A stretch of DNA of 64,000 nucleotides. It comes from Zhongshania aquimaris (GTDB taxonomy: Bacteria > Pseudomonadota > Gammaproteobacteria > Pseudomonadales > Spongiibacteraceae). The stretch covers positions 434,001 to 498,000 of the forward strand of contig NZ_JAHWDQ010000001.1 in assembly GCF_019312595.1 (NCBI RefSeq), written 5' to 3'. Position numbers and translations under genes: made by a program. Of this stretch, positions 20,233 through 30,075 are shown piece after piece (position 1 is the first letter of the stretch; each line of letters starts with the position of its first letter). The notes beneath the pieces were generated by a model. The model saw only the letters and a program-made list of their open reading frames with translations, had not been told where the DNA came from and made no database searches.

Positions 20233-22464
20233 TCAGCTCTCCCGTATGCGCTTCACGCTTACGACATTCGGTAAACCGTTCAAGCGGCTCAGTACATCTG
20301 ACAATGTCGCAAGATCTCGTATTTCTAACCTGATGTTCATCGTTGCCATATGGTTAGCGGTATCCGTGACGGTATTAAGTGACACGACATTGACCTTTTC
20401 AGTAGCCAATTGCATCGTAATATCGCGCAACAAGCCCTGGCGATCATAGGCTGTCAGCTCTATATCGACAGGATATGTATCAATTTGTGCATCAGCCCAA
20501 TCTACGGCAATAATCCGCTGGGGTTCTACGCTTTGTAGCTGAAGTAATTTATTACAATCTTGGCGGTGAACACTGACGCCACGACCTACAGTGATATATC
20601 CAGAGATCGCCTCACCCGGCAAAGGCTTACAGCAGCGCGCAATGTACGTCATCAAATTGCCGACGCCGCTAATCCGTACCTGACTACCGTCGTTACCTTT
20701 GCTACTTGCAGGCCGCAATCTCAGTATCGACTGACTATTGTCTTCATCTCGGCCAGCAAGGTTATTTGCAGCACGTATCAACTGGAACATGCTAATTTCG
20801 CCTGCGCCAACCGCCGCGTACATGTCGTCTACACTCGCGCAATGCATTTGATCAGCGAGAAATTTGTAATCAATACTATTTAAAGCAAGGCGTTTAAATT
20901 CTTTATCTAAAAGCGCGCGACCAGCAATAATATTGTCTTCTTTTGCCTGCTGGCGAAACCAGTGCTGAACCTTAGTTCTCGCCCGAGATGTTTTTAAGTA
21001 TCCGAGGTTACTTTGCAGCCAATCCCTGCGCGGCTCGCTGTCTTTGCCGGTAAGAATCTCTACTCGTTCGCCGGTTTTAAGCGTGTATGTTAATGGTACA
21101 ATTCGGCCATTAACCTTTGCACCCCGGCAGCGATTGCCCACTTCGGTGTGTATATGAAAAGCAAAGTCCAGCGGTGTTGCGCCATTTTGTAAGTTCACCA
21201 CGTGACCATCTGGAGTAAAGACATAAACCCTGTCTTGTGCACGCGTAAACTGTTCGGCAACGTCGCTGTTACTGCCACTCTCCTCATGCCAGTCAAGAAC
21301 CTGTCGCAACCACGCAATTTTTTCATCGTAGCTGTTTGTGGTTTTGGCACCGCGGTCCGTTCCCTTATACATCCAGTGAGAACACACCCCAAATTCGGCT
21401 TCATCATGCATGGTGCGAGTGCGAATTTGAATTTCCAGCACCTTGCCATCTGGTCCAATTACAGCTGTGTGTAAGGAGCGATAGCCATTTTCTTTGGGAT
21501 TGGCGATGTAATCATCAAACTCGTTGGGAATATTGCGCCACAGCCCATGCACCAAACCTAGGGCGGCGTAGCAGGACTTCGCATCTGGCACCAATACTCG
21601 CAATGCACGAATGTCATACACCTGCGAAAAGCCAATGCCTTTGCGCTGCATTTTTCGCCAAATGCTGTAAATATGTTTCGCTCGACCAGCAATATCAGCC
21701 TGAATATTGTCGGCTTTAAGCGCTTTATCCAGAATATCAATGGCATCTTCGATGTAGTGCTGGCGATCTAACCGCTTTTCATCCAGTAATTTGGCGATCT
21801 TTTTATACGCCAATGGCTGTAAATAGCGGAAGGAAAGGTCTTCTAGCTCCCATTTTATATGCCCGATCCCAAGCCGGTGAGCCAAGGGCGCATAGATATC
21901 AGCGACCTCTCGAGCAACCCGGTAACGCTTGTCCGGCTTATTCTTGACGGAGCGAATTGCAGATGTCCGCTCAGCAAGCTTGATTAGCGCAACGCGCACA
22001 TCATCAACCAGCGCGACCAACATTTTTCGAATCGTTTCGCTCTGCGCCTCTGACTGCCCCAGAACCGGCGTATCGAGCTCAGCATTCACTTTTGAAATAG
22101 CTGCCATGCCCAGTACACCGTCGACCAACTTTGCCACCGGTTTACCAAAATGCTGTTCAAGTTCAGCGAGGCTAAGCCTGTTTTCCCGAACCGCCCTAAA
22201 CAGGGTTGCGGCAATTAAGCTATCCTGATCAAGATGAAGATCAGCTAATATCTCCACCATTTCTAATGCGGTGTAAAAGCTACTTAAATCTTCACCACCC
22301 GCAGTGGACAATTGCTTTGCCGCGCACTGCTCAGCCAGTTCAAAAGCGCGCTGAAGCTGGTCGGTATGAATAACTTGGGTATCGACAGGTAATCGCGCAA
22401 TCCACGCAGCAATATCAACGTGTCCACCTTCCAACCGCGGAAAGTCTTCCCTTACCTTTACCAT
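20233..22464 (-). CDS. relA: GTP diphosphokinase RelA
   Basis: RelA makes (p)ppGpp on starved ribosomes. The 743-residue protein has the normal length and domain order: a degenerate HD domain (about residues 60-200, lacking the clean HD pair of SpoT), the synthetase domain with YDIRALRVLVPD and ENGYRSLHTAV (about 285-345), TGS (VYVFTPDGHVVNLQNGATPLDFAFHIH region, about 415), a zinc-finger region with CCKPLPGEAISGYIT, and a C-terminal ACT domain. Synthetase-only RelA rather than SpoT is indicated by the altered HD segment. It is followed by mazG and preceded by cysM on the same strand. Confidence 0.96.
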   Translation of the reverse strand: MVKVREDFPRLEGGHVDIAAWIARLPVDTQVIHTDQLQRAFELAEQCAAKQLSTAGGEDLSSFYTALEMVEILADLHLDQDSLIAATLFRAVRENRLSLAELEQHFGKPVAKLVDGVLGMAAISKVNAELDTPVLGQSEAQSETIRKMLVALVDDVRVALIKLAERTSAIRSVKNKPDKRYRVAREVADIYAPLAHRLGIGHIKWELEDLSFRYLQPLAYKKIAKLLDEKRLDRQHYIEDAIDILDKALKADNIQADIAGRAKHIYSIWRKMQRKGIGFSQVYDIRALRVLVPDAKSCYAALGLVHGLWRNIPNEFDDYIANPKENGYRSLHTAVIGPDGKVLEIQIRTRTMHDEAEFGVCSHWMYKGTDRGAKTTNSYDEKIAWLRQVLDWHEESGSNSDVAEQFTRAQDRVYVFTPDGHVVNLQNGATPLDFAFHIHTEVGNRCRGAKVNGRIVPLTYTLKTGERVEILTGKDSEPRRDWLQSNLGYLKTSRARTKVQHWFRQQAKEDNIIAGRALLDKEFKRLALNSIDYKFLADQMHCASVDDMYAAVGAGEISMFQLIRAANNLAGRDEDNSQSILRLRPASSKGNDGSQVRISGVGNLMTYIARCCKPLPGEAISGYITVGRGVSVHRQDCNKLLQLQSVEPQRIIAVDWADAQIDTYPVDIELTAYDRQGLLRDITMQLATEKVNVVSLNTVTDTANHMATMNIRLEIRDLATLSDVLSRLNGLPNVVSVKRIRES

Positions 22465-22510
22465 CGCTGATTGCCCACTGCCATATACATCCTAAAAAAC
22501 TCGTATTCGC

Positions 22511-23416
22511 TCAATTAGCCAAAGACGCATCAAAAACACCAGTAGATAAATATCGATCACCGCGGTCGCAAACAATAGCGACAATCAGCGCATTTTCAAC
22601 CGTCTCACTGACACGAAGTGCCCCCGCAACAGCGCCGCCCGATGACACACCACAGAAAATACCTTCTTGTGCCGCCATTGCACGCATCGTGGTTTCCGCG
22701 CTGCGCTGGTCCATATCAATGACACGATCAACGTGAACAGCGTCATATATACTGGGCAGGTAGGCCTCAGGCCAGCGTCTAATTCCAGGAATACTTGAAC
22801 AACCGTCGGGTTGCAGGCCAATTATCTCAATAGCTGAATTTTGTTCTTTCAAGTACCGGGAAACCCCCATAATGGTTCCCGTCGTCCCCATCGAGCTAAC
22901 AAAGTGCGTAATACGCCCGTCGGTTTGACGCCAAATTTCCGGCCCTGTTCCCTCGTAATGCGCCTGAGGGTTGTCGCTATTAGAAAATTGATCAAGTACC
23001 TTCCCCTCGCCCTTCGCCTGCATCGCCAAAGCCAAGTCTCGAGCCCCTTCCATGCCGGAAGCCTGCGAGACCTCGACTAATTCAGCGCCATAGGCAGCCA
23101 TCGCCAATTTACGTTCCGCACTCATGTGGTCAGGCATAATCAAGATCATCTTATAGCCCTTGATGGCGGCCGCCATAGCCAGGGCTATGCCGGTATTACC
23201 ACTGGTAGCTTCAATCAAGGTGTCACCGGGGGTGATGTCGCCCCGCTGCTCTGCTCGCAGAATCATACTCATGGCCGGGCGATCTTTAACCGATCCAGCA
23301 GGGTTATTGCCTTCTAGTTTGACCAAGATTGTATTACTGGTCGCGCCTCCCAAGCGCTGTAAACGCACCAATGGGGTGTTGCCAATAAACTGATCAATCG
23401 TCGGAAACTCTTTCAT
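22511..23416 (-). CDS. cysM: Cysteine synthase B
   Basis: CysM is a PLP-dependent O-acetylserine (thiol) lyase that can use thiosulfate. The 301-residue protein has the PLP Lys in NNPAGSVKDRPA (about residues 34-45; CysK would have a different sequence here), the TSGNTG phosphate or substrate loop, and SSGGAVAGAL. The motif NNPAGSVKDR and the loop GCSSIPGIRRWP support CysM over CysK. It lies divergent from the gacS-type kinase and 46 nt upstream of relA, as in Pseudomonas except that rlmD is missing between them. Confidence 0.94.
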   Translation of the reverse strand: MKEFPTIDQFIGNTPLVRLQRLGGATSNTILVKLEGNNPAGSVKDRPAMSMILRAEQRGDITPGDTLIEATSGNTGIALAMAAAIKGYKMILIMPDHMSAERKLAMAAYGAELVEVSQASGMEGARDLALAMQAKGEGKVLDQFSNSDNPQAHYEGTGPEIWRQTDGRITHFVSSMGTTGTIMGVSRYLKEQNSAIEIIGLQPDGCSSIPGIRRWPEAYLPSIYDAVHVDRVIDMDQRSAETTMRAMAAQEGIFCGVSSGGAVAGALRVSETVENALIVAIVCDRGDRYLSTGVFDASLAN

Positions 23417-23593
23417 AAATACAATCTGTGCCCAGTAGATAAATATCGCCTGCTGATTTTAACACTTTTAGCATTACCACTTACGTAGTAATTTAGGTTC
23501 TAACTTTGCAAACCTATCTTCAAGCCTCATGGCAGCGGCCGCAATTTTCGGTCATGATAATAACACCGCAACAGTAAAAGGCTCCACCAAGCG

Positions 23594-26245
23594 ATGCGCG
23601 CTCGATTGGGAATAAGAAAATTGATCTTGGTTATGGGCCTGTTACCCATTCTCGCTTTATCAGTGGCGCTAAGTGCCTACCTGATGTTCAGTCAGATAAA
23701 TGAACTGCATAATCTGATGACTGAGCGGGCCAAAACCTCAAGCCAACAACTCGCGGTCCTCACTGAGCATGTGCTAGCAGATGGGCATCATGACACTCTC
23801 GCCCATATTACTACCGCATCACTAGAAGAAACCGCAGTAAAGGCAATCGGAATATACTCCGCCGATAGGCAGCTCATTACCCACGCGGGCCCAAAATCTA
23901 ACTTATCAATTACGGCTATACGCCCTGGCGAGCAAGAAGCTCAGTACCAATTGTTAGACGACGGAATGATAATCCGTCAGCCCATTGTTTCTCCTGCTAT
24001 TAATACATCAGCGGTGTCACCGGTAGTAGGCTGGATCGTCATGCAATTTGACTGGCGTCACTTAAAAATACATCTATACCAAACGCTATTATTAGGCACT
24101 GTTTTTTTGGTGCTTGCGTTTATTATGTGCGTCAGCCTGACGAGTTACATTAATCAATCCTTGGCATCAGACCTCGCCACTCTGCGTCAAACCATTCGCA
24201 AGATGGCAACGGGCCCCAAAAACTTCCACGCCCACATACCCGAAAATGGCGAATTTAACGAGATTGCCGAAGAGCTCAATCAACTCAACAATGCGCATCA
24301 AAGAGAGCTACAAGAACTTCAACGAAATGTTGAACAAACTAATATCGACCTCCGAGAGACGCTAGAAACGGTGGAGGTTCAAAATATCGAACTAGATTTA
24401 GCACGTCGCGAAGCCGTGAATGCAAGCCGCATAAAATCAGAGTTCTTAGCCAACACCAGCCATGAGATTCGCACGCCATTGAGCGGCATAATCGGCTTCA
24501 GTAAAATTTTGCTAAAGTCGGAACTAGAAATTCGGCAACGCGATGCCATCGAAACAATACACAACTCTGCCAATAGTTTGCTTACTATCATTAACGATAT
24601 ATTGGATTTCTCTAAGTTAGAAGCGGGGAAGCTGGTTTTAGACAATGCCCCAGTCAACCTTCGTGAAGCCGTGGAAGATACCCTGCAACTTCTCGCTCCT
24701 AGTGCCAATGAAAAAAAACTGGAATTTGTATTAATTATCCAGGAAGGAACACCCGAAACTGTCTTCGTTGACGGCCTCCGTCTGCGACAAATCCTGACCA
24801 ACTTAATTAATAATGCCATTAAGTTCACACCGGCAGGACACATAAAAATCGCCATTTCAAGCAATCAAATAGATGAAAATAATGTCAGCCTTACGATTCA
24901 AATTAGCGATACCGGTATCGGCCTATCCAAGGACCAACAGCAGGAAATTTTCAAAGATTTTAGTCAAGCCGATGCGTCAATTACCCGGCAATACGGTGGC
25001 ACCGGCTTAGGCTTGGTGATCGTAAAAGGCCTAGTGGAGCAGATGGGTGGAGAGATCGGTATTGTTAGCGAACCAGGCCATGGCGCCACGTTCTGGTTTA
25101 CTTTAAATCTGTCTCCCTGCAGTAACGCCATCAAGCTTCGTGAATTTAGCGTATTGAAGGGTAAATCACTCACCCTGTACGACACGAGCGAGTTGCACTA
25201 TCAAGCACTTAACTCGCTATTTTTATCGTGGGGACTCAATGTTCAACACTGCACCAATATACGAGATTTAAAACTTGCCGATTACTATGTTATTAGCGTC
25301 GATGCACGCACAGATTTAAGCAAACTACTCCCAGAGGTCACTCAAGCAGCCGTGATTATCACTGACTATAACGAGCAATCTAGGGACGACACTAAACACG
25401 TTTACTTGAACAAACCTTTTTCTCATATAAAGCTATTTGACGCGCTTTATAAAGGCTTTGAGTACACCACCAAAAAGCAAAGCCAAATCCCAAGCTTCCC
25501 CAACGCCAATATTCTTGCCGTGGATGACAACCCATCAAACTTACATATTTTGGGAAATTTTATGGCTGATATGGCGATCCATACCCACTTTGCTCAAAAT
25601 GGAGCAGAAGCGCTTCAGCAATGTCGCGAAAAAACCTTTGATCTCATTTTTATGGATATTCAAATGCCGCAAATGGACGGCATCGAAACCAGCAGACAGA
25701 TCCGAAACAGCGGATTAAACACCGACACACCGATCATCGCCTTGTCCGCTTACTTATCGCCTGAAAACCCATCGCAGCTGCGTAAGGCAGGTATAAATGA
25801 CTACTTTAGCAAACCAATATCCGAGTCTCAGCTCGCCACCCTACTCAGCAAGCATCTGAAATTACCCATTGTAAATGATGACTTAGATACTCCTAGACCC
25901 GTAGATATTGGCGAATGCCTTCGTCTAACAAAAAATAGACCACAGCTGGCGGCTGACATGCTTGGGATGCTGTTCGAAGCGCTACCGCAACAGCGGCAAG
26001 ACTTGGTAAACGCAGCGCAAAAAGGTGATCAGGAAAGGCTTCGCACTATCAATCACACCTTAAAAGGAGCTTGCTGTTATACCGGCACACCTTCACTAAA
26101 AAAGCAGGTTTTAGCATTTGAACAACTGCTTGAAACCGCAGAAAACGGAGTAGACGGACAGGACGTATCCGCTTTAATTAATGCGATAGACGACTTATTG
26201 CACTGGCAGGATCAACACGACTTAAACGTGGTCTTTGAAGCTTGA
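23594..26245 (+). CDS. gacS: Hybrid sensor histidine kinase BarA/GacS
   Basis: GacS/BarA phosphorylates the response regulator GacA/UvrY, which drives CsrB/RsmY-type sRNAs. The 883-residue protein has TM1 (about residues 10-32), a periplasmic part, TM2 (about 160-185), HAMP, HisKA with phospho-His at about residue 290 in NTSHEIRTPLSG, HATPase (DTGIGLSKDQQ and GGTGLGLVIVKG), a degenerate receiver-like part (about 500-620), a true receiver with acceptor Asp at about 688 in FMDIQMPQMDG, and an Hpt domain with His at about 821 in INHTLKGACC. Its position next to cysM-relA-mazG is the classical gacS locus. Confidence 0.93.
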   Translation: MRARLGIRKLILVMGLLPILALSVALSAYLMFSQINELHNLMTERAKTSSQQLAVLTEHVLADGHHDTLAHITTASLEETAVKAIGIYSADRQLITHAGPKSNLSITAIRPGEQEAQYQLLDDGMIIRQPIVSPAINTSAVSPVVGWIVMQFDWRHLKIHLYQTLLLGTVFLVLAFIMCVSLTSYINQSLASDLATLRQTIRKMATGPKNFHAHIPENGEFNEIAEELNQLNNAHQRELQELQRNVEQTNIDLRETLETVEVQNIELDLARREAVNASRIKSEFLANTSHEIRTPLSGIIGFSKILLKSELEIRQRDAIETIHNSANSLLTIINDILDFSKLEAGKLVLDNAPVNLREAVEDTLQLLAPSANEKKLEFVLIIQEGTPETVFVDGLRLRQILTNLINNAIKFTPAGHIKIAISSNQIDENNVSLTIQISDTGIGLSKDQQQEIFKDFSQADASITRQYGGTGLGLVIVKGLVEQMGGEIGIVSEPGHGATFWFTLNLSPCSNAIKLREFSVLKGKSLTLYDTSELHYQALNSLFLSWGLNVQHCTNIRDLKLADYYVISVDARTDLSKLLPEVTQAAVIITDYNEQSRDDTKHVYLNKPFSHIKLFDALYKGFEYTTKKQSQIPSFPNANILAVDDNPSNLHILGNFMADMAIHTHFAQNGAEALQQCREKTFDLIFMDIQMPQMDGIETSRQIRNSGLNTDTPIIALSAYLSPENPSQLRKAGINDYFSKPISESQLATLLSKHLKLPIVNDDLDTPRPVDIGECLRLTKNRPQLAADMLGMLFEALPQQRQDLVNAAQKGDQERLRTINHTLKGACCYTGTPSLKKQVLAFEQLLETAENGVDGQDVSALINAIDDLLHWQDQHDLNVVFEA

Positions 26246-26289
26246 TGTTGCAGATCACAATTTACTATTTGAATACATAGCAATCAAAC

Positions 26290-27018
26290 TCAGAGATCCA
26301 CTTTTGTCGACACCCCACTATTAGCGAATAATGCCCTACTTTGCAGTGGTTTGTCGCCAAGCAAGGGCTGCAATAATTGGCGGCTTAATTTTTTTGCTGC
26401 ACGTAAAGTGGTGTCATTATATTCATCGACCGCCAACTGTAATAAATCGGCCCCAGAAAAGATAAGCCCCGGCGCATCCCTTGCTACGTGTACAAAGCCC
26501 TCTCCCGCATCAAACCTGTAATGCGCATCAGAATGCACAGCCTCGCCATTGTGGGCGCAAAACGTCAAATTCACGCCGTAGCCTAAGGACTCTAAAAGAC
26601 CAAATTCGAAACGTCTCAGTGTTGGCTCCAGCGGCGCATCGCGCTCAAGCTCACTCAAGCAATGGGTATAACTGAGGAATACATCAGGGTGCGGGTCATG
26701 TCGGTAGAGCAAGCGCTCTAACAATTCATTCATATAAAACCCGCAGTATAAAGATCGGCCTTTTAAGGCGTAACTGCGTTGATGTTGCGCATCGAGCAAA
26801 GATTTTAGTTCCCCTCGCCCCTGCCAACTTACCGATACTAAATTTAAAACCTGCAGTGCCGCACGCCACTGCTGTCGCGAGCGACTCCCCCCCCGCAAAC
26901 CTTTCGCTACACAGGTAAAACGACCGTGGTCTAAACTAAATAACTCAACAAGAGCACTGGTATCGCGGTATGGTCGCAAATGCAAAACAAAACACGGCGC
27001 GCCATCTACCCTATTCAT
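26290..27018 (-). CDS. recO: DNA repair protein RecO
   Basis: RecO loads RecA on SSB-coated DNA with RecR. The 242-residue protein has the N-terminal OB fold (FVLHLRPYRDTSALVELFSLDHGRFTCVAKG region, residues 10-40) and the helical C-terminal domain with YGVNL. The zinc cysteines of some RecO proteins are not conserved, which is normal for gammaproteobacteria. Its start overlaps the era stop by one base, so era and recO are coupled. Confidence 0.94.
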   Translation of the reverse strand: MNRVDGAPCFVLHLRPYRDTSALVELFSLDHGRFTCVAKGLRGGSRSRQQWRAALQVLNLVSVSWQGRGELKSLLDAQHQRSYALKGRSLYCGFYMNELLERLLYRHDPHPDVFLSYTHCLSELERDAPLEPTLRRFEFGLLESLGYGVNLTFCAHNGEAVHSDAHYRFDAGEGFVHVARDAPGLIFSGADLLQLAVDEYNDTTLRAAKKLSRQLLQPLLGDKPLQSRALFANSGVSTKVDL

Positions 27019-27941
27019 TACTTTTTAAAGTCGTTATAACCAAGGCTGCGCAAGGCGCGCTCATCATCAGCCCAACCGGATTTCACTTTCACCCACAAGC
27101 GCAACATCACCTTGTTATCAAAGGCAATTTCCATATCTTTACGAGCTTCTGTACCAATTTGACGAAGGCGACTGCCCCCCTCACCGATGATAATTTTCTT
27201 TTGGCCGTCCCGCTCAACCAAGATCAAGGCACTAATTTCTAGCAGTCGAGGTGACGCTTTAAACTCTTCAATCTCAACAGTCATTGAATAAGGGATCTCT
27301 TCCCCCAATTGACGCATAATTTTTTCGCGCACCAACTCTGCCGCTAAAAATCGTTCACTGCGATCAGTAATTTGATCCTCAGGATACATATGGGCATTTT
27401 CAGGCAAGAACCGCGCAATAACGGCTTCTAACTCTTCTCTATTATGACCACGCAAAGCGGATACAGGTACCACGTGATCAAAGGTATGTCGTGCCTGTAG
27501 CGTTTCAATCATGGGCAAAATTTGCCCTTTATCGTCGAGACGATCAACTTTATTGATAACTACTATCACTGGGCATCGCGCATTTTTTAGATTGCGCAGA
27601 ACCAGCTCGTCGTCATCCGTCCACCGGTCTCTATCCACCAGGAACAGGACTAAATCGACATCCTTCATCGCCGAGCTTGCCGCACGATTCATATAGCGAT
27701 TCAGAGCCTTTTCTTCTTTGAGATGCAAACCCGGTGTATCAACATAGATAAATTGATTCGCACCCTCCGTCTTTATCCCCAGTACTTGGTGCCTAGTAGT
27801 CTGTGGCTTGCGCGACGTAATACTGATTTTCTGACCCAAGATATGATTCAACAACGTCGACTTCCCAACATTAGGGCGTCCAACTATGGCGATAAAGCCA
27901 CAGCGTTGGGTATTGTTGTCGTTTACTACATCGTTACTCAT
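27018..27941 (-). CDS. era: GTPase Era
   Basis: Era binds the 3' end of 16S rRNA and helps 30S assembly. The 307-residue protein has G1 [12 protein letters not shown] (about residues 20-31), G3 DTPGLH, G4 NKVD and a C-terminal KH domain with [13 protein letters not shown] (about 250-262). Its start overlaps the rnc stop by 4 nt, in the conserved rnc-era-recO order. Confidence 0.97.
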   Translation of the reverse strand: MSNDVVNDNNTQRCGFIAIVGRPNVGKSTLLNHILGQKISITSRKPQTTRHQVLGIKTEGANQFIYVDTPGLHLKEEKALNRYMNRAASSAMKDVDLVLFLVDRDRWTDDDELVLRNLKNARCPVIVVINKVDRLDDKGQILPMIETLQARHTFDHVVPVSALRGHNREELEAVIARFLPENAHMYPEDQITDRSERFLAAELVREKIMRQLGEEIPYSMTVEIEEFKASPRLLEISALILVERDGQKKIIIGEGGSRLRQIGTEARKDMEIAFDNKVMLRLWVKVKSGWADDERALRSLGYNDFKK

Positions 27942-28615
27942 TCGGCATCCTTTAAGGCGACCAGCACCTTGTCAGCAGCAGCTTGCTCGGCCTTGCGACG
28001 GCTGCTACCCGAGGCCGATATCGTTGATTTCAACAGCGATACCGAACAGCTCACTATAAATGTTTGTTGATGATCGGCGCCTTCCGTTTCGAGAAGCTGA
28101 TAATCAGGCAATGGCAGCTTTCGCGCCTGTAAGAACTCTTGCAGCCGCGTTTTAGCATCTTTATGACTAGATTCTGGGTTGAGCGCCACAAGTCGAGATT
28201 CAAACCAGGACAAAACCCGTTCGCGGCAGGTATCAAAACCTGATTCAATGTAAATCGCGCCTATCAGCGCCTCAACTGCATCTGCAAGGGTTGAATTACG
28301 GCGATGACCACCGGTATTCTTTTCGCCAGCGCCTAAGCGCAGAAAACTGCCTAAGTCGAATTCTGTGGCCAGTTCAGCCAAGGTCTTACCGCTGACTAAC
28401 AAGGCGCGTATTCGACTGAGTTCTCCTTCCCTAAGATCTGGAAAGCGACGATATAAGGCCTCAGCAATGATCATATTGAGCAGGGAATCACCCAAGAACT
28501 CAATTCGTTCATTATTATTTGCACTGAAACTGCGATGAGTAATGGCCATTGCAAGCAAGGACTCATCTTTGAATTGGTAACCGATTCTCTGGCAGAGCTC
28601 GTCAGGAGTTTTCAA
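27938..28615 (-). CDS. rnc: Ribonuclease III
   Basis: RNase III cleaves double-stranded RNA, including the rRNA precursor. The 225-residue protein has the catalytic signature [12 protein letters not shown] (about residues 37-48), the second acidic patch [11 protein letters not shown] (about 115-125), and a C-terminal dsRBD ending near [15 protein letters not shown]. It starts 2 nt after the DUF4845 gene and overlaps era. Confidence 0.97.
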   Translation of the reverse strand: MKTPDELCQRIGYQFKDESLLAMAITHRSFSANNNERIEFLGDSLLNMIIAEALYRRFPDLREGELSRIRALLVSGKTLAELATEFDLGSFLRLGAGEKNTGGHRRNSTLADAVEALIGAIYIESGFDTCRERVLSWFESRLVALNPESSHKDAKTRLQEFLQARKLPLPDYQLLETEGADHQQTFIVSCSVSLLKSTISASGSSRRKAEQAAADKVLVALKDAE

Positions 28616-28617
28616 AC

Positions 28618-28989
28618 TTAACTCCGAGGCACCACAAACAGTGCTTCATCAAATCGAACCACTGCGTCGATATTAAACATAATCGGCGTTCTCTTTTCGT
28701 AGCGAGCATCAATAACAACACCCTTTTTATCATTGCCGATTTTGATATCGCGCAAAGAAATCGCCTCTACACGATTGGTGATAAAGCGACTAGATAAATC
28801 GCGACGAATACCGGCTGGGGTTGGATCCTCATCCCGGTCTTCAGTAACGACGTCATTAATAATCCGCGTCAATGTCCAATAATCCACATAAATCGGCATT
28901 AATTTTACGGCAATCGTCGCAAAGATGATCACCGATCCTAAAACCAAAAATGCGGAAATCATCCCCATACCAACTTGCTTTTTTCTCAT
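28618..28989 (-). CDS. DUF4845 domain membrane protein
   Basis: The 123-residue protein has one N-terminal membrane helix (MGMISAFLVLGSVIIFATIAVKLMPIYV) and a short soluble domain, matching DUF4845. Proteins of this family are regularly encoded between lepB and rnc in gammaproteobacteria; the function is unknown. The gaps are 15 nt to lepB and 2 nt to rnc, so it is within the operon. A role near the signal peptidase or membrane is only suggested by position. Confidence 0.88.
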   Translation of the reverse strand: MRKKQVGMGMISAFLVLGSVIIFATIAVKLMPIYVDYWTLTRIINDVVTEDRDEDPTPAGIRRDLSSRFITNRVEAISLRDIKIGNDKKGVVIDARYEKRTPIMFNIDAVVRFDEALFVVPRS

Positions 28990-29004
28990 GATTTCGCCCT
29001 ATCG

Positions 29005-30060
29005 CTAACGTATACGACCAACACGATTAAAATTAGGTAACTCTTTAAAGGAGTGCCAATGCATCCAAATAGCAAATGCCTGCCCTACAATATTTTGCTC
29101 TGGCACCTGCCCCCAAACTCGACTATCGCTACTATTGTCACGGTTGTCACCCATCATAAAATAGTGTCCAGCCTCAACGGTAGTGACAAAATCACCTCGG
29201 TAAATACGCTTATCATGGTGTATCAAATGATCAACATTACCCAATTGCTCACTTAAGATCTGTGTCACCGGCTGCAACGGCGGTACTTCTGCAATCAGTG
29301 TCCGCTGGATTAAATTACCATTGATAAAAAGCTGTTTATTAACATAGCGAATTTCATCACCGGGTAGGCCGACAACACGTTTGATAAAATAGCGGCTGTC
29401 GTTCGGCGGGAAAAACACCATCACATCACCGCGCTTCGGCTCGCCAACTTCAAGAATTTTCGTGCCAATAACCGGTAGACGTAATCCGTAGTTAAATTTA
29501 TTCACCAGAATATAATCGCCAACTTCTAGACTAGGTACCATCGACGCCGACGGAATCTGAAACGGCTCAATCACGAAGGAGCGCAAGACCAATACCACCA
29601 ATAATACGGGAAAAAATGATCTCGCATTTTCGGCAATGGGCAGCATTCCACCAAATTCAGATTTTAGAGAATCTTGGTCCTGTTTTACAAAGTAGGTTAT
29701 GTAAACGGCAACATTTCCTGCGTTTACGTAGGCCTGGCGAGCCTTTTCAAATACAAAACGATCTAAACCAGCAATGATGCCGGCAACAATCGTTAACACG
29801 ACTAAGGCAAGTGCGAAATCTCCGTCCTTAAGCAATACAACGCTTGCAATCCACGCGAACCAGGCAAAGACGACTAAACGGTATGTCCACTCAAGCCAGC
29901 CCGGTAATACTTGCTGACGCAAGCTATCTGCATCGCTTGCCGTGCGTTTTTCTGCACACCACTGCAGCGCTTGCTGCATTTGCCGACGGCCTTTTATTTC
30001 TTGAATCAACCAAACGACTAACGATATAGCCGCAACTACCATTAGAATCAAATTCACCAT
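29005..30060 (-). CDS. lepB: Signal peptidase I
   Basis: LepB cleaves Sec signal peptides at the periplasmic face. The catalytic Ser is in PSASMVPSLEVGDYILVNKF (about residue 173) and the Lys in FFPPNDSRYFIKRVVGLPGDE (about 225-235); the C-terminal box GHYFMMGDNRDNSSDSR is intact. At 351 residues it is longer than E. coli LepB (324) because of N-terminal membrane segments (about residues 1-20, 60-95 and 145-160). It lies 15 nt after lepA. The protein acts on the many exported products here, such as TonB receptors. Confidence 0.96.
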   Translation of the reverse strand: MVNLILMVVAAISLVVWLIQEIKGRRQMQQALQWCAEKRTASDADSLRQQVLPGWLEWTYRLVVFAWFAWIASVVLLKDGDFALALVVLTIVAGIIAGLDRFVFEKARQAYVNAGNVAVYITYFVKQDQDSLKSEFGGMLPIAENARSFFPVLLVVLVLRSFVIEPFQIPSASMVPSLEVGDYILVNKFNYGLRLPVIGTKILEVGEPKRGDVMVFFPPNDSRYFIKRVVGLPGDEIRYVNKQLFINGNLIQRTLIAEVPPLQPVTQILSEQLGNVDHLIHHDKRIYRGDFVTTVEAGHYFMMGDNRDNSSDSRVWGQVPEQNIVGQAFAIWMHWHSFKELPNFNRVGRIR

Positions 30061-30075
30061 GCGGCTATTCTTCCT

